A stretch of 12,942 nucleotides of DNA, taken from contig CADBRG010000287.1 of the NCBI GenBank assembly GCA_902797015.1, positions 1-12,942 of the forward strand, written 5' to 3'. Position 1 is the first letter of the stretch; every line of letters starts with the position of its first letter. The translations under genes were made by a program, and so were the position numbers. The DNA is from an uncultured Lachnospiraceae bacterium. Lineage in GTDB: Bacteria; Bacillota; Clostridia; Lachnospirales; Lachnospiraceae. The notes under the pieces were generated by a model that saw nothing but the letters and a program-made list of their open reading frames with translations, did not search any database and was not told the DNA's origin. This document shows positions 1 through 6,460 of the stretch, piece by piece.

Positions 1-459
1 TCTTGCCATCGAAATGACGCCTGCTTTATGAGAAATATTGTTTTCATATCCGTTTGACGCAAACTCTCCGGGGATCGTTGCGGCTGTTTTACTGTCACCA
101 CTTTGTGCCGGGTCTCCGCCCTGGATCATGAATCCATCGATGATCCTGTGGAATGTCAGTCCGTCATAGAAGCCCTCCTCTGCCAGGTTGATAAAGTTCT
201 CCACCGTCACCGGTGCTGTATCAGCATCAAGTTCAAGTGCGATTGTTCCATAATCCTTTATTGTGATTTCAACATGATGCATCCCGGCATCCGTCGTTTC
301 CGCCGCTGATGAAATGGACGCTGTTCCCTGGGAAGAAGTCCCTTGTGCTGTTTCCTGTGTCTGGTCCTGCGTCCCGCCACAGCCTGCAGCTCCGATCACA
401 AATATACCTGTGGTCAGACATAGTGCCAGTTTTTTCAAGATTCCGGATTTCATATGCAT
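1..459 (-). CDS. Cyclophilin-type peptidyl-prolyl cis-trans isomerase, lipoprotein (partial, C-terminus off the left edge)
   Basis: The 153 visible codons encode a secreted prolyl isomerase, which would help fold exported proteins at the outer face of the membrane. Residues 4-26 form a signal peptide with Lys at 4, 9 and 10, a hydrophobic core and an AAGC lipobox, so Cys27 should carry the lipid. Residues 28-60 are a Gln/Ser/Thr-rich linker. The cyclophilin fold starts near residue 61 and includes the active-site stretch FHRIIDGFMIQGGDP at 103-117, whose Arg105 matches the catalytic Arg of the family. The visible part ends at GVISMAR, so roughly the last third of the domain lies outside the window. 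I chose the ATG at 459 because an AGGGGAGG lies 9 bases upstream; an in-frame ATG at 453 is 15 bases away. It has its own promoter just below the terminator of the upstream gene. Confidence 0.93.
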   Translation of the reverse strand, partial: MHMKSGILKKLALCLTTGIFVIGAAGCGGTQDQTQETAQGTSSQGTASISSAAETTDAGMHHVEITIKDYGTIALELDADTAPVTVENFINLAEEGFYDGLTFHRIIDGFMIQGGDPAQSGDSKTAATIPGEFASNGYENNISHKAGVISMAR

Positions 460-499
460 TACATCGGTCCTCCCCTGTATTTTATGTATAGATGGATTT

Positions 500-529
500 A
501 TTTTACCGTTGTGCGGAACCTGATGTCAA
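500..529 (-). promoter_or_regulatory. Sigma-A-type promoter of the cyclophilin lipoprotein gene
   Basis: On the minus strand a perfect TTGACA (524-529) is followed after 18 bases by TAAAAT (500-505, five of six matches to the -10 consensus). It lies 41 bases upstream of the chosen start and immediately downstream of the terminator at 535-569, so this gene is probably transcribed separately from the phasin-like gene. Confidence 0.7.
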
Positions 530-534
530 ATTGC

Positions 535-569
535 AAAAAAAGAACGGGCATGCATTGCGCATACCCGTT
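535..569 (-). terminator. Rho-independent terminator of the phasin-like gene
   Basis: On the minus strand AACGGGTATGC, a 5-base loop and GCATGCCCGTT form an 11-bp stem with one G-U pair. One base later comes a run of seven T (plus-strand A run at 535-541). It starts 19 bases after the stop codon of the phasin-like gene. Confidence 0.88.
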
Positions 570-587
570 GGATCTTGCCTTGCTTTC

Positions 588-929
588 TTATTCTTCAGCG
601 TCGCCCTCAGCCTCTTCAGCTTCCGGCTCTTCGATCAGAGCGGCTGCGGCAGCTTCCTCCTCGTCAGCGATGTCAAGCATCTTACGAAGCTCATCGCGTT
701 CCTCTGCTGTCAGACGGCTGACTTTGTCTGCCATGCGGTCGGTGCGTTTTTCCTGTGCCTTTTCCTGTGCGCGGACTTTAAGCTCCTGGTTTAATGTTTT
801 TCCTTCTTCAACGGTAAGTTCCCCTTTTTTGACAAGGGTATCTACAAGCTCTTTGGATTTTTCTGTTGTAACAGCTGCTGCGCCAAGTCCTGCGAGTAAT
901 AATCTTTTGATCGGATCTGAAAGTTTCAT
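588..929 (-). CDS. Phasin-like (COG3937-type) small helical protein
   Basis: This is a 113-residue, probably cytoplasmic protein without enzymatic motifs. Residues 1-22 are amphipathic to hydrophobic (MKLSDPIKRLLLAGLGAAAV). Residues 22-86 are charged and almost certainly one long helix or coiled coil rich in Glu, Lys and Arg. Residues 87-113 are a very acidic Ala/Glu tail. This layout resembles the COG3937 proteins annotated as polyhydroxyalkanoate-granule-associated or phasin-family proteins, which coat hydrophobic surfaces. No polyester synthesis gene is visible, so the granule role is only a family label. The start at 929 has an AGGAGG 7 bases upstream. The frame is open up to 1016, but that extension lacks a ribosome site and would cross the predicted promoter. 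Transcribed alone, between its promoter and the terminator at 535-569. Confidence 0.75.
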   Translation of the reverse strand: MKLSDPIKRLLLAGLGAAAVTTEKSKELVDTLVKKGELTVEEGKTLNQELKVRAQEKAQEKRTDRMADKVSRLTAEERDELRKMLDIADEEEAAAAALIEEPEAEEAEGDAEE

Positions 930-965
930 ATCATTCCTCCTGTGTAAAATCATGTTCTTTAATAA

Positions 966-994
966 GGGGACAGATTTCGTCAAAACTTGTCCTC
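966..994 (-). other. Possible 5' leader hairpin of the phasin-like mRNA
   Basis: On the minus strand GGACA (988-992) can pair with TGTCC (968-972), and inside it TTT with AAA around a TGACG loop, giving an interrupted stem. If the -10 at 1007-1012 is real, the hairpin would sit within the first ~35 bases of the transcript, where it could protect the 5' end. No known riboswitch motif is recognised. Confidence 0.3.
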
Positions 995-1006
995 TGTTCG
1001 ATGTAA

Positions 1007-1035
1007 AGTATAGCACATGAGTTTTTGGTTGACCA
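1007..1035 (-). promoter_or_regulatory. Probable extended -10 promoter of the phasin-like gene
   Basis: On the minus strand TGCTATACT gives a TGn-extended -10 (TATACT at 1007-1012). A TGGTCA at 1030-1035, 17 bases upstream, matches four of six -35 positions. The predicted start near 1000 gives a leader of about 70 bases. Confidence 0.5.
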
Positions 1036-1052
1036 GAGAACGCAATGAGAAT

Positions 1053-1081
1053 TTGTGTTTTTTTAAGATTCCGATTATAAT
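1053..1081 (+). promoter_or_regulatory. Probable promoter of the citrate synthase gene
   Basis: A perfect TATAAT at 1076-1081 is preceded after 17 bases by TTGTGT (1053-1058), which matches only the first three -35 positions. Its -35 is 17 bases from the -35 of the divergent phasin-like promoter, so a regulator bound between 1036 and 1052 could act on both. Confidence 0.55.
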
Positions 1082-1120
1082 TGGATAAGAATTCCGAAAA
1101 AGTAGCAGGAGGATGAGATT

Positions 1121-2479
1121 ATGGGAAATAAAACCACCCTTGAGGATTTTGCAAAAAGATATAAACAGGAATGCATGGAAAACGATGTCATTCCTGCTGA
1201 ACTATATGATCAGTTTGGCGTAAAGCGCGGCTTGCGTGATAAGAGCGGAAAGGGCGTTCTGACAGGTCTGACCAACATTTCACGCATCGATGCGTTTGAA
1301 GAGGTGAACGGAGAGCGGGTTCCCTGTGAGGGAAAGCTCTGGTACCGCGGATATAATATCAAAGAGCTGGTGATGGGCTGGAGCCATCGTCGTTTTGCAT
1401 ATGAGGAAGCGGCGTATCTGCTTTTGTTTGGCGAGCTGCCGACCATGCAGCAGTTGGAAGATTTCCATACATTACTGGGCGAGTGCATGGATCTGCCGAA
1501 GAACTTTACGCGGGATGTCATCATGAAGGCAACCAGCAAAGATCTGATGAACTCCATCACCAGAAGTGTGCTGACGCTTGCTTCCTATGATGAGAAGGCG
1601 TCTGATACTTCGATTGAAAACGTAATGGCACAGTGTATCCGTCTGATCAGTGAATTCCCGATGATGATGGTTTACAGCTATCATGCCTACAATCATTATC
1701 GCAGAAACAGAAGCCTTTACATCCACAGGCCGGATCCTGAACTTTCGTTTTCAGAGAACATCCTGATGATGCTGCGTTCTGACAAATCCTATACTATGCT
1801 GGAAGCGGCAGTACTTGGTATTTCGCTGATCCTTCATATGGAGCATGGCGGCGGTAACAACTCGACATTTACCACACATGTCGTTACTTCTGCGGGCTCA
1901 GACACCTATTCTGTTATCGCGGCAGCCCTTTCCTCTTTGAAAGGCCCTAAACATGGCGGCGCAAACGCGAAAGTCGTACAGATGATGCAGGATATCAGAA
2001 TGCATATCAAGGACCCGTATGACAGGGATGAGGTAAAGCGATACTTAGAGCGTATCGTTGATAAAGAGACATTTGATCACAAGGGTCTGATCTATGGAAT
2101 GGGCCATGCGATCTATTCGATCTCCGATCCGCGTGCGGATATCTTCCGGAGCTTTGTTGAACAGCTGGCGGAAGCGAAGGGCAGACAGATGGATTATGAT
2201 TTCTACAATCTGGTCGAAGAGCTTGCACCGGAGGTCATTGCCGAAAAACGGCAGATTTATAAAGGTGTCAGTGCAAATGTAGACTTCTTTTCCGGATTTG
2301 TTTACAGTATGCTGGATATTCCGTTGGAGCTTTATACCCCGATGTTTGCAACGGCGCGTATGGTTGGCTGGAGCGCACACCGGATCGAAGAGCTTGTTAA
2401 TGTAGACAAGATCATCAGACCGGCATATGATAGTGTGATGGAAAACCGCACCTATGTTTCAATTAAAGACAGAAAATAA
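1121..2479 (+). CDS. gltA: Citrate synthase
   Basis: This 452-residue enzyme condenses acetyl-CoA with oxaloacetate to citrate in the cytoplasm. In anaerobic Clostridia this usually feeds an incomplete oxidative branch toward 2-oxoglutarate and glutamate. The expected catalytic features are present: His242 in EHGGGNNST, His278 in GPKHGGANAKV, His329 in GMGHAIYSISDPRAD, and Asp388 in NVDFFSG; His420-Arg421 lies near the C-terminus. It is somewhat longer than the ~430-residue E. coli enzyme, with about 50 residues before the conserved core, a form common in Clostridia. The ATG has AGGAGG 8 bases upstream. It has its own promoter and ends at a hairpin terminator, so it is a single-gene unit here; no aconitase or isocitrate dehydrogenase gene is adjacent. 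A 2-methylcitrate synthase role cannot be excluded by sequence alone but nothing nearby supports it. Confidence 0.95.
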   Translation: MGNKTTLEDFAKRYKQECMENDVIPAELYDQFGVKRGLRDKSGKGVLTGLTNISRIDAFEEVNGERVPCEGKLWYRGYNIKELVMGWSHRRFAYEEAAYLLLFGELPTMQQLEDFHTLLGECMDLPKNFTRDVIMKATSKDLMNSITRSVLTLASYDEKASDTSIENVMAQCIRLISEFPMMMVYSYHAYNHYRRNRSLYIHRPDPELSFSENILMMLRSDKSYTMLEAAVLGISLILHMEHGGGNNSTFTTHVVTSAGSDTYSVIAAALSSLKGPKHGGANAKVVQMMQDIRMHIKDPYDRDEVKRYLERIVDKETFDHKGLIYGMGHAIYSISDPRADIFRSFVEQLAEAKGRQMDYDFYNLVEELAPEVIAEKRQIYKGVSANVDFFSGFVYSMLDIPLELYTPMFATARMVGWSAHRIEELVNVDKIIRPAYDSVMENRTYVSIKDRK

Positions 2480-2505
2480 AAAAGTGCCGGTGATCCGGCA
2501 CTTTT
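2480..2505. terminator. Bidirectional terminator between citrate synthase and the LysR gene
   Basis: AAAAGTGCCGG, a TGAT loop and CCGGCACTTTT form a perfect 11-bp stem one base after the citrate synthase stop codon and eight bases beyond the end of the converging LysR gene. The plus side has four T; the minus side reads TTTTTTATTTT, so termination should be at least as strong for the LysR transcript. Confidence 0.92.
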
Positions 2506-2513
2506 CAACCATA

Positions 2514-3407
2514 TTAAACTTTTACGGATGTAAGGATATTCATAAAGATCGGAATGATGGAGTTGACGTTCTTTCGCCGCCATACAGCGACAACGTTCTG
2601 TTTTCCGGCTTTTCGAACCGGGATGTTGGCGATTCCCTCATAGGAATTTGAAATGCAGTTTGCGTCGAGGATCGCATATCCCTGACCGGATTCGACTTTC
2701 AGCAGGAGATCAGAGATGGTCTTTGCAGTCAGAATATGCTGCGGGGTGAATCCGCATGAATCACAAAGGTGTATGATCTCATTGTAAGCACCGTGGGAAA
2801 TGTCCGGGGAAATGGCGATCAGCGTTTCCGATTCCATTTCCGGCATGGAAAGCATCTTTCGTTTTGCGAAGCGATGTCCTTTTGATACGGCAATGCGGGC
2901 TTCAATCTCATAAAAGACCTGTGAGACAATCTGATCAAGCGGATAATCGCCTAAGTCAAATCCCATTGTCAGCGCGATGTCAAGCCGATTGTTCAGGATA
3001 TCCTCCCGGAGACTTTTGAAGTTGCCTGTGGAGATATCGACATGAATATTCGGGTGATTTTTATTTAAGGAAGACATCGCGGCGGGGAGAAACTGATCCG
3101 AACGCTGCGTTTCAATGATGCCCAGACGGAGTGTGCCGCTCTGACCGGTCTCTGCATTTTTTGCAAGGGTGACAACATCTTTGATGTCATCACGAATGCG
3201 GGAGAATTCGGTGTATAATACGGCGCCGGCAGGTGTGAGACGGACAGACTTTTTGGTTCTGGTAAATAGTGCAAAGCCAAGCTCCTTTTCCAGATTGGAA
3301 ACATTCCGGCTGAGCGAAGACTGGGCTACAAACAGGTGGTTTGCAGCTTCCGTGAAATTTAAAAAGCGCGCAACTGTCAAAAAGCATTCAACTTGAAATG
3401 ATGTCAT
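2514..3407 (-). CDS. LysR-type transcriptional regulator
   Basis: This 297-residue protein has the normal length and order of the LysR family. An N-terminal winged helix-turn-helix spans about residues 4-63 (FTEAANHLFVAQSSLSRNVS followed by LEKELGFALFTR), then a linker helix, then a two-lobed ligand-binding domain at about 92-295 that starts at GTLRLGII. Family members act as tetramers that change DNA bending on binding a small effector, usually a metabolite of the controlled pathway; the effector here cannot be read from the sequence. The ATG at 3407 has AGGAG 6 bases upstream. It is divergent from the class II aldolase gene, the classic arrangement for LysR control of the neighbour, and the shared intergenic space contains a palindrome fitting a LysR site. 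Its transcript ends at the terminator at 2480-2505. Confidence 0.93.
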   Translation of the reverse strand: MTSFQVECFLTVARFLNFTEAANHLFVAQSSLSRNVSNLEKELGFALFTRTKKSVRLTPAGAVLYTEFSRIRDDIKDVVTLAKNAETGQSGTLRLGIIETQRSDQFLPAAMSSLNKNHPNIHVDISTGNFKSLREDILNNRLDIALTMGFDLGDYPLDQIVSQVFYEIEARIAVSKGHRFAKRKMLSMPEMESETLIAISPDISHGAYNEIIHLCDSCGFTPQHILTAKTISDLLLKVESGQGYAILDANCISNSYEGIANIPVRKAGKQNVVAVWRRKNVNSIIPIFMNILTSVKV

Positions 3408-3436
3408 AGGTACTCCTGAAATATGAAAAACAAATG

Positions 3437-3463
3437 TTAGTAATCGAATATTTGCATTACTGA
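3437..3463. promoter_or_regulatory. Probable LysR operator (T-N11-A palindrome)
   Basis: AGTAAT (3439-3444) and ATTACT (3456-3461) form a perfect inverted repeat separated by exactly 11 bases, with further matches inside (AA against TT) and one outside (T3437 with A3463). The innermost T and A give the T-N11-A layout typical of LysR recognition sites. It lies in the 131-base gap between the LysR and aldolase genes and would overlap the -35 area of an aldolase promoter using TTTAAT (3465-3470). Confidence 0.6.
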
Positions 3464-3464
3464 G

Positions 3465-3470
3465 TTTAAT
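3465..3470 (+). promoter_or_regulatory. Candidate -10 element for the aldolase transcript
   Basis: TTTAAT matches five of six -10 positions and lies just after the palindrome. No good -35 is found 16-18 bases upstream, as expected of promoters needing an activator bound at the -35. Other AT-rich choices downstream (3471-3490) are possible, so the exact promoter is uncertain. Confidence 0.35.
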
Positions 3471-3538
3471 TTTAACGAATTAGTTTAAAAAAAGCAAGGT
3501 GAAACGCCGGCTTCCATAGTCGGATGGAAAGGATGATA

Positions 3539-4231
3539 ATGGAACAGGAAATCAGAAAAGTAAGAGAAGAAATCTGTGATGTATGCGGAAAGCTTTGGCA
3601 GCGGGGAATCGTAGCGGCAAATGACGGCAACGTTTCCGTGCTGCTGTCTGACGGGAGCATTCTTTGCACCCCGTCGGGTATCAGCAAGGCGGCGATCACG
3701 CCGGAAATGCTGTTGCATGTAACAAAGGACCTGGTGGTACTGGATGCGCTTGAAGGGATGAAGCCGTCTTCCGAATTGAAGATGCATATCAGATGTTATG
3801 AGGAGCGGCCAGACGTGAAGGCGGTCGTCCATGCACATCCGCCGATCGCGACCAGCTTTGCTTCACTGGGGAAGGGACTGGATGATTATAAGGTAATGGA
3901 GACCATTGTACAGCTCGGGACAGTTCCCGTTGCGCCGTACGCAAAACCTTCGTCCGATGAAGTGCCTGATTCGATCGCACCGTTTTTACAGGATCATGAT
4001 GCCGTCCTTTTGGCGCATCATGGTGCATTGACAGTCGGCGACAGTCTGAAAACCGCATATTTCAGAATGGAAACACTTGAGATGTTTGCAAAGACATCGC
4101 TTTATATGAAGCTGCTTGGTGGCGGACCGGATCTGCCAAAGGAAAAGATTGAGGAGCTTCTGGATCTCAGAGAAAACGGATATCACATTCAGGGACGGCA
4201 TCCGGGGTATGAAAAACTGACGGAAATCTGA
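3539..4231 (+). CDS. Class II (zinc) aldolase/epimerase of the FucA/AraD family
   Basis: This 230-residue enzyme belongs to the family of L-fuculose-phosphate aldolase and L-ribulose-5-phosphate 4-epimerase, which cleave or epimerise sugar phosphates with a zinc ion. Visible landmarks are NDGNVS (28-33), CTPSG (43-47), SSELKMH with Glu79, VVHAHPP with His98 and His100, and AHHGAL with His161; Glu79 matches the catalytic acid/base and the three His the zinc ligands. The substrate cannot be decided: no sugar kinase, isomerase or transporter is nearby. The frame is open from 3524, but I start at 3539 because AAAGGA ends 5 bases before it and the earlier ATGs at 3524 and 3533 have no usable ribosome site. 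TTCCAT (3512-3517) can pair with ATGGAA (3524-3529), a small hairpin that would touch the ribosome site. First gene of a likely five-gene run, probably under the divergent LysR protein. Confidence 0.9.
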   Translation: MEQEIRKVREEICDVCGKLWQRGIVAANDGNVSVLLSDGSILCTPSGISKAAITPEMLLHVTKDLVVLDALEGMKPSSELKMHIRCYEERPDVKAVVHAHPPIATSFASLGKGLDDYKVMETIVQLGTVPVAPYAKPSSDEVPDSIAPFLQDHDAVLLAHHGALTVGDSLKTAYFRMETLEMFAKTSLYMKLLGGGPDLPKEKIEELLDLRENGYHIQGRHPGYEKLTEI

Positions 4232-4236
4232 TACGT

Positions 4237-4878
4237 ATGAGTAGAAAAAAGCAAAGAAAAAAACGGAAATGGCTTATTGCGCCTGTCATTGTCATTCTTG
4301 TGATCGTCATTGTATTGGTCGGATTGCAGCATGGAGACGGCAAGCCGGAAGAGTCACAGGCAACCGATTCCTCCGGAATCCCGGATTATATTGACGTACA
4401 GCTTCTTGACGTCAATGAATATTCCAGACCGGGGATCGCCCTGAAGCAGGTCAATGCCATCGTCGTTCATTACACGGCAAACCCGGGTTCTACGGCACAG
4501 CAAAACAGAGATTATTTCAACAACCTGCAGGTGTCGCATACCGCAAAGGTCAGCTCGCATTTTGTGATCGGGATCGACGGGGAAGTGGTCCAGTGCATCC
4601 CGACAAAGGAAATGGCATATGCGTCTCACCCGCGGAATTCGGACACCCTTGCGATCGAGTGCTGCCATAAAGCAGAAGATGGTGCTTTTACAAAAGAAAC
4701 CTATGATTCACTTGTAAAGTTGACAGCTTATCTATGTGACAAATATAATCTGACAGGTGAAGATGTTATCCGCCATTATGATGTGAGCGGGAAAAAGTGT
4801 CCGCTCTACTATGTAGAGCACCCGGAAGAATGGGAAGAATTTAAAAAAGACGTGGATCAGTATCTGAAGAGCATGTAG
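4237..4878 (+). CDS. Membrane-anchored N-acetylmuramoyl-L-alanine amidase (Amidase_2/PGRP fold)
   Basis: The 213-residue protein should cleave the bond between N-acetylmuramic acid and the peptide stem in the cell wall. Residues 2-11 are very basic, followed by one hydrophobic span at about 12-30, giving an N-in, C-out anchor; no lipobox is present. The amidase domain covers about 65-195: His78 in AIVVHYTAN, the strand SHFVIGIDGEVVQ (107-119), Glu141 in LAIECCH, His180 in VIRHYDVSGKKCP and Cys188. His78, His180 and Cys188 match the zinc ligands of the amidase-2 family. It begins 5 bases after the aldolase stop codon, has only a weak ribosome site (GGAAA about 13 bases upstream) and may rely on translational coupling. 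Alternative roles are wall recycling or a peptidoglycan-binding function; the intact zinc site argues for an active enzyme. Confidence 0.9.
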   Translation: MSRKKQRKKRKWLIAPVIVILVIVIVLVGLQHGDGKPEESQATDSSGIPDYIDVQLLDVNEYSRPGIALKQVNAIVVHYTANPGSTAQQNRDYFNNLQVSHTAKVSSHFVIGIDGEVVQCIPTKEMAYASHPRNSDTLAIECCHKAEDGAFTKETYDSLVKLTAYLCDKYNLTGEDVIRHYDVSGKKCPLYYVEHPEEWEEFKKDVDQYLKSM

Positions 4879-4915
4879 GTTGGCATCTGCGTCAGAACAG
4901 GAAAAGGAATCAGAC

Positions 4916-6031
4916 ATGGAGAAGTTTCAGGTATCATTAAAAAAGGTCGTGGATGATTCATATGAGATCTGTATCGGCGAACAGCTCGCAGACCAGATGA
5001 TCAATGATCTGATGTCGGGGCTTGTCGGAAATGTGAAAAAGTTTGCAGTGATCACGGACAGCACGGTCAAGCCGCTTTATGCGGACCCGGTGTGGGAATG
5101 TTTCAGAGAGCTGGGCTGTCAGAGTGATCTTTTTGTGATCCCGGCAGGTGAGGAGCATAAGACGCGGGAAGAAAAGGCGCGAATCGAGGATGAGATGCTC
5201 GAAAAAGGGTATCGCAGGGACTGCTGTGTCGTTGCCATCGGCGGCGGCGTGGTGACAGACCTGGCCGGATTCCTGGCAGGAACCTTTGCGCGCGGTGTTC
5301 CGTTCGTCAATTATGCAACGACGCTGCTTTCGGCAGCAGATGCATCGATCGGCGGGAAGACAGCGGTAGATACACCGCTGGCTACAAATCTGATCGGACT
5401 TTTCTATCAGCCGAAAAAGGTATATATTGATCTGGATGCATGGAAGACGCTGCCCAAAAGACAGGTTATAAGCGGTATGGCGGAGACCATTAAGCACGCG
5501 TGTCTGGCAGACCGGGAATTCTTCTGTTATCTCGAAGAGAATATGGAGAAGATCCTTGCGCTTGATCCGGAATGCTGTCATGAAATCGCGAAAAATAACT
5601 GCCGTATCAAATATGAAGTCGTAATGCAGGATGAGAGAGAAAGTGGTCTGCGTGAAGTGCTGAATCTGGGACATACCGTCGGACGGGCGGTCGAGACGGT
5701 CAGTGACTATCAGCTGATGCACGGGGAAGCCGTTGCGATCGGTCTGGCCGCGGCATGTGTGCTGTCAGTGCAGGCGGGAATCCTGCCGGCAGAGGAAGCA
5801 AAGCGGGTATGCCTCCTGCTGGAAAAAGCAGGACTTCCGGTTACTGTTCCCTCTTATGTTGATACGGATGTGCTTTTGAAAAAGCTTTATACCGATAAAA
5901 AAGTCAGAGATGGCAGGCTTCGGTTTGTTTTGCCGGAACAGATCGGCAGAATCCATCAGGTCGCAGACAACGATTTTGGATTCCCGGTAACAGAAGAACA
6001 GGCAAAAAGTGCAATACTTGCAATTTCTTAA
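4916..6031 (+). CDS. aroB: 3-Dehydroquinate synthase family protein
   Basis: The 371-residue cytoplasmic protein matches the enzyme that converts DAHP to 3-dehydroquinate, the second shikimate step, using NAD and a metal ion. Landmarks are AGEEHKT (77-83), GGGVVTDLAGF (109-119), ATTLLSAADASIGGKTAVD (134-152), GMAETIKHA (187-195), the DERE block (239-242), NLGHTVGRAVE (250-260) and LMHGEAV (267-273). Glu190, His253 and His269 match the metal ligands. Two usually conserved residues differ: the Lys of PxGKN is Thr157 and the second His of GHTxGHAxE is Arg257. The ATG at 4916 has AAGGA 7 bases upstream; a TTG at 4880 in the same frame would add 12 poorly conserved residues and has no good site. 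No other shikimate gene is in view. A related sugar-phosphate cyclase is possible but less likely. Confidence 0.9.
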   Translation: MEKFQVSLKKVVDDSYEICIGEQLADQMINDLMSGLVGNVKKFAVITDSTVKPLYADPVWECFRELGCQSDLFVIPAGEEHKTREEKARIEDEMLEKGYRRDCCVVAIGGGVVTDLAGFLAGTFARGVPFVNYATTLLSAADASIGGKTAVDTPLATNLIGLFYQPKKVYIDLDAWKTLPKRQVISGMAETIKHACLADREFFCYLEENMEKILALDPECCHEIAKNNCRIKYEVVMQDERESGLREVLNLGHTVGRAVETVSDYQLMHGEAVAIGLAAACVLSVQAGILPAEEAKRVCLLLEKAGLPVTVPSYVDTDVLLKKLYTDKKVRDGRLRFVLPEQIGRIHQVADNDFGFPVTEEQAKSAILAIS

Positions 6032-6082
6032 CACGAAGGAAAGAGATGGACGAAAGATGATAACGATGATTGGAGGATTGGC

Positions 6083-6445
6083 ATGCGCTTTCTGTTAAAT
6101 GATAATCATCATGACCATAGCGGGACGATCCGTTATACGGTTTGGGAAAACGACAGACAGGTCGGGCATTTTTCCTACCGGATCACAGAGGATGCCCGGT
6201 TTTATGTAGAGGCAATCTGGGTGGATGCGGCTGACCCGAACGACCGGATCTTTCGTGCCATCATAAATTTCCTGGAATATAAAGCAGCCGTCAGTCATAC
6301 GGAACCGGTATACATCCGGATCCATGAAAAAAATGTATATTTGCTTGACCGGTATCTTGCAAATGGGTTCTACAGTATTGATACCGAGATTACAGTTGAT
6401 GATCACGGTAATGAAAACCGGATTTTAATATTAAGAAATCGATGA
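6083..6445 (+). CDS. Small GNAT-like protein, function unknown
   Basis: This 120-residue protein is not recognised with certainty. Its pattern fits a compact Gcn5-related N-acetyltransferase fold: a two-strand start (GTIRYTVWENDRQVGHFSY, 14-32), a central strand (FYVEAIWVD, 40-48), a helix (RIFRAIINFLEYKA, 55-68), another strand (PVYIRIHEKN, 75-84) and the helix-plus-loop LLDRYLANGFY (87-97), which resembles the usual C-terminal GNAT motif ending in GF. The acetyl-CoA pyrophosphate loop (Q/RxxGxG/A) normally seen before the central helix is not evident, so it may be inactive or bind something else. A GGAGG lies 6 bases upstream of the ATG. It sits 51 bases after the dehydroquinate synthase gene and 15 bases before the dipeptidase gene, so it is probably cotranscribed. 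Confidence 0.7.
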   Translation: MRFLLNDNHHDHSGTIRYTVWENDRQVGHFSYRITEDARFYVEAIWVDAADPNDRIFRAIINFLEYKAAVSHTEPVYIRIHEKNVYLLDRYLANGFYSIDTEITVDDHGNENRILILRNR

Positions 6446-6460
6446 GAGGAAGGAAAATAC

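Noticed and set aside
454..1020. Long plus-strand frame rich in Ser and Ala
   Set aside because: It is the mirror of the Glu/Ala/Lys-rich phasin-like gene, has no ribosome site and crosses a terminator and promoter of the opposite strand.
4880..4915. TTG start giving a 12-residue N-terminal extension of the dehydroquinate synthase homologue
   Set aside because: The ATG at 4916 has a well-placed AAGGA, and the extension is not typical of the family.
4958..5722. 254-codon minus-strand frame opposite aroB
   Set aside because: Fully antisense to a conserved enzyme, with Cys/His/Arg-rich shadow composition and no start signals.
6057..6098. Very short frame MITMIGGLACAFC before the GNAT-like gene
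   Set aside because: No ribosome site of its own and it overlaps the GGAGG and start of the real gene.
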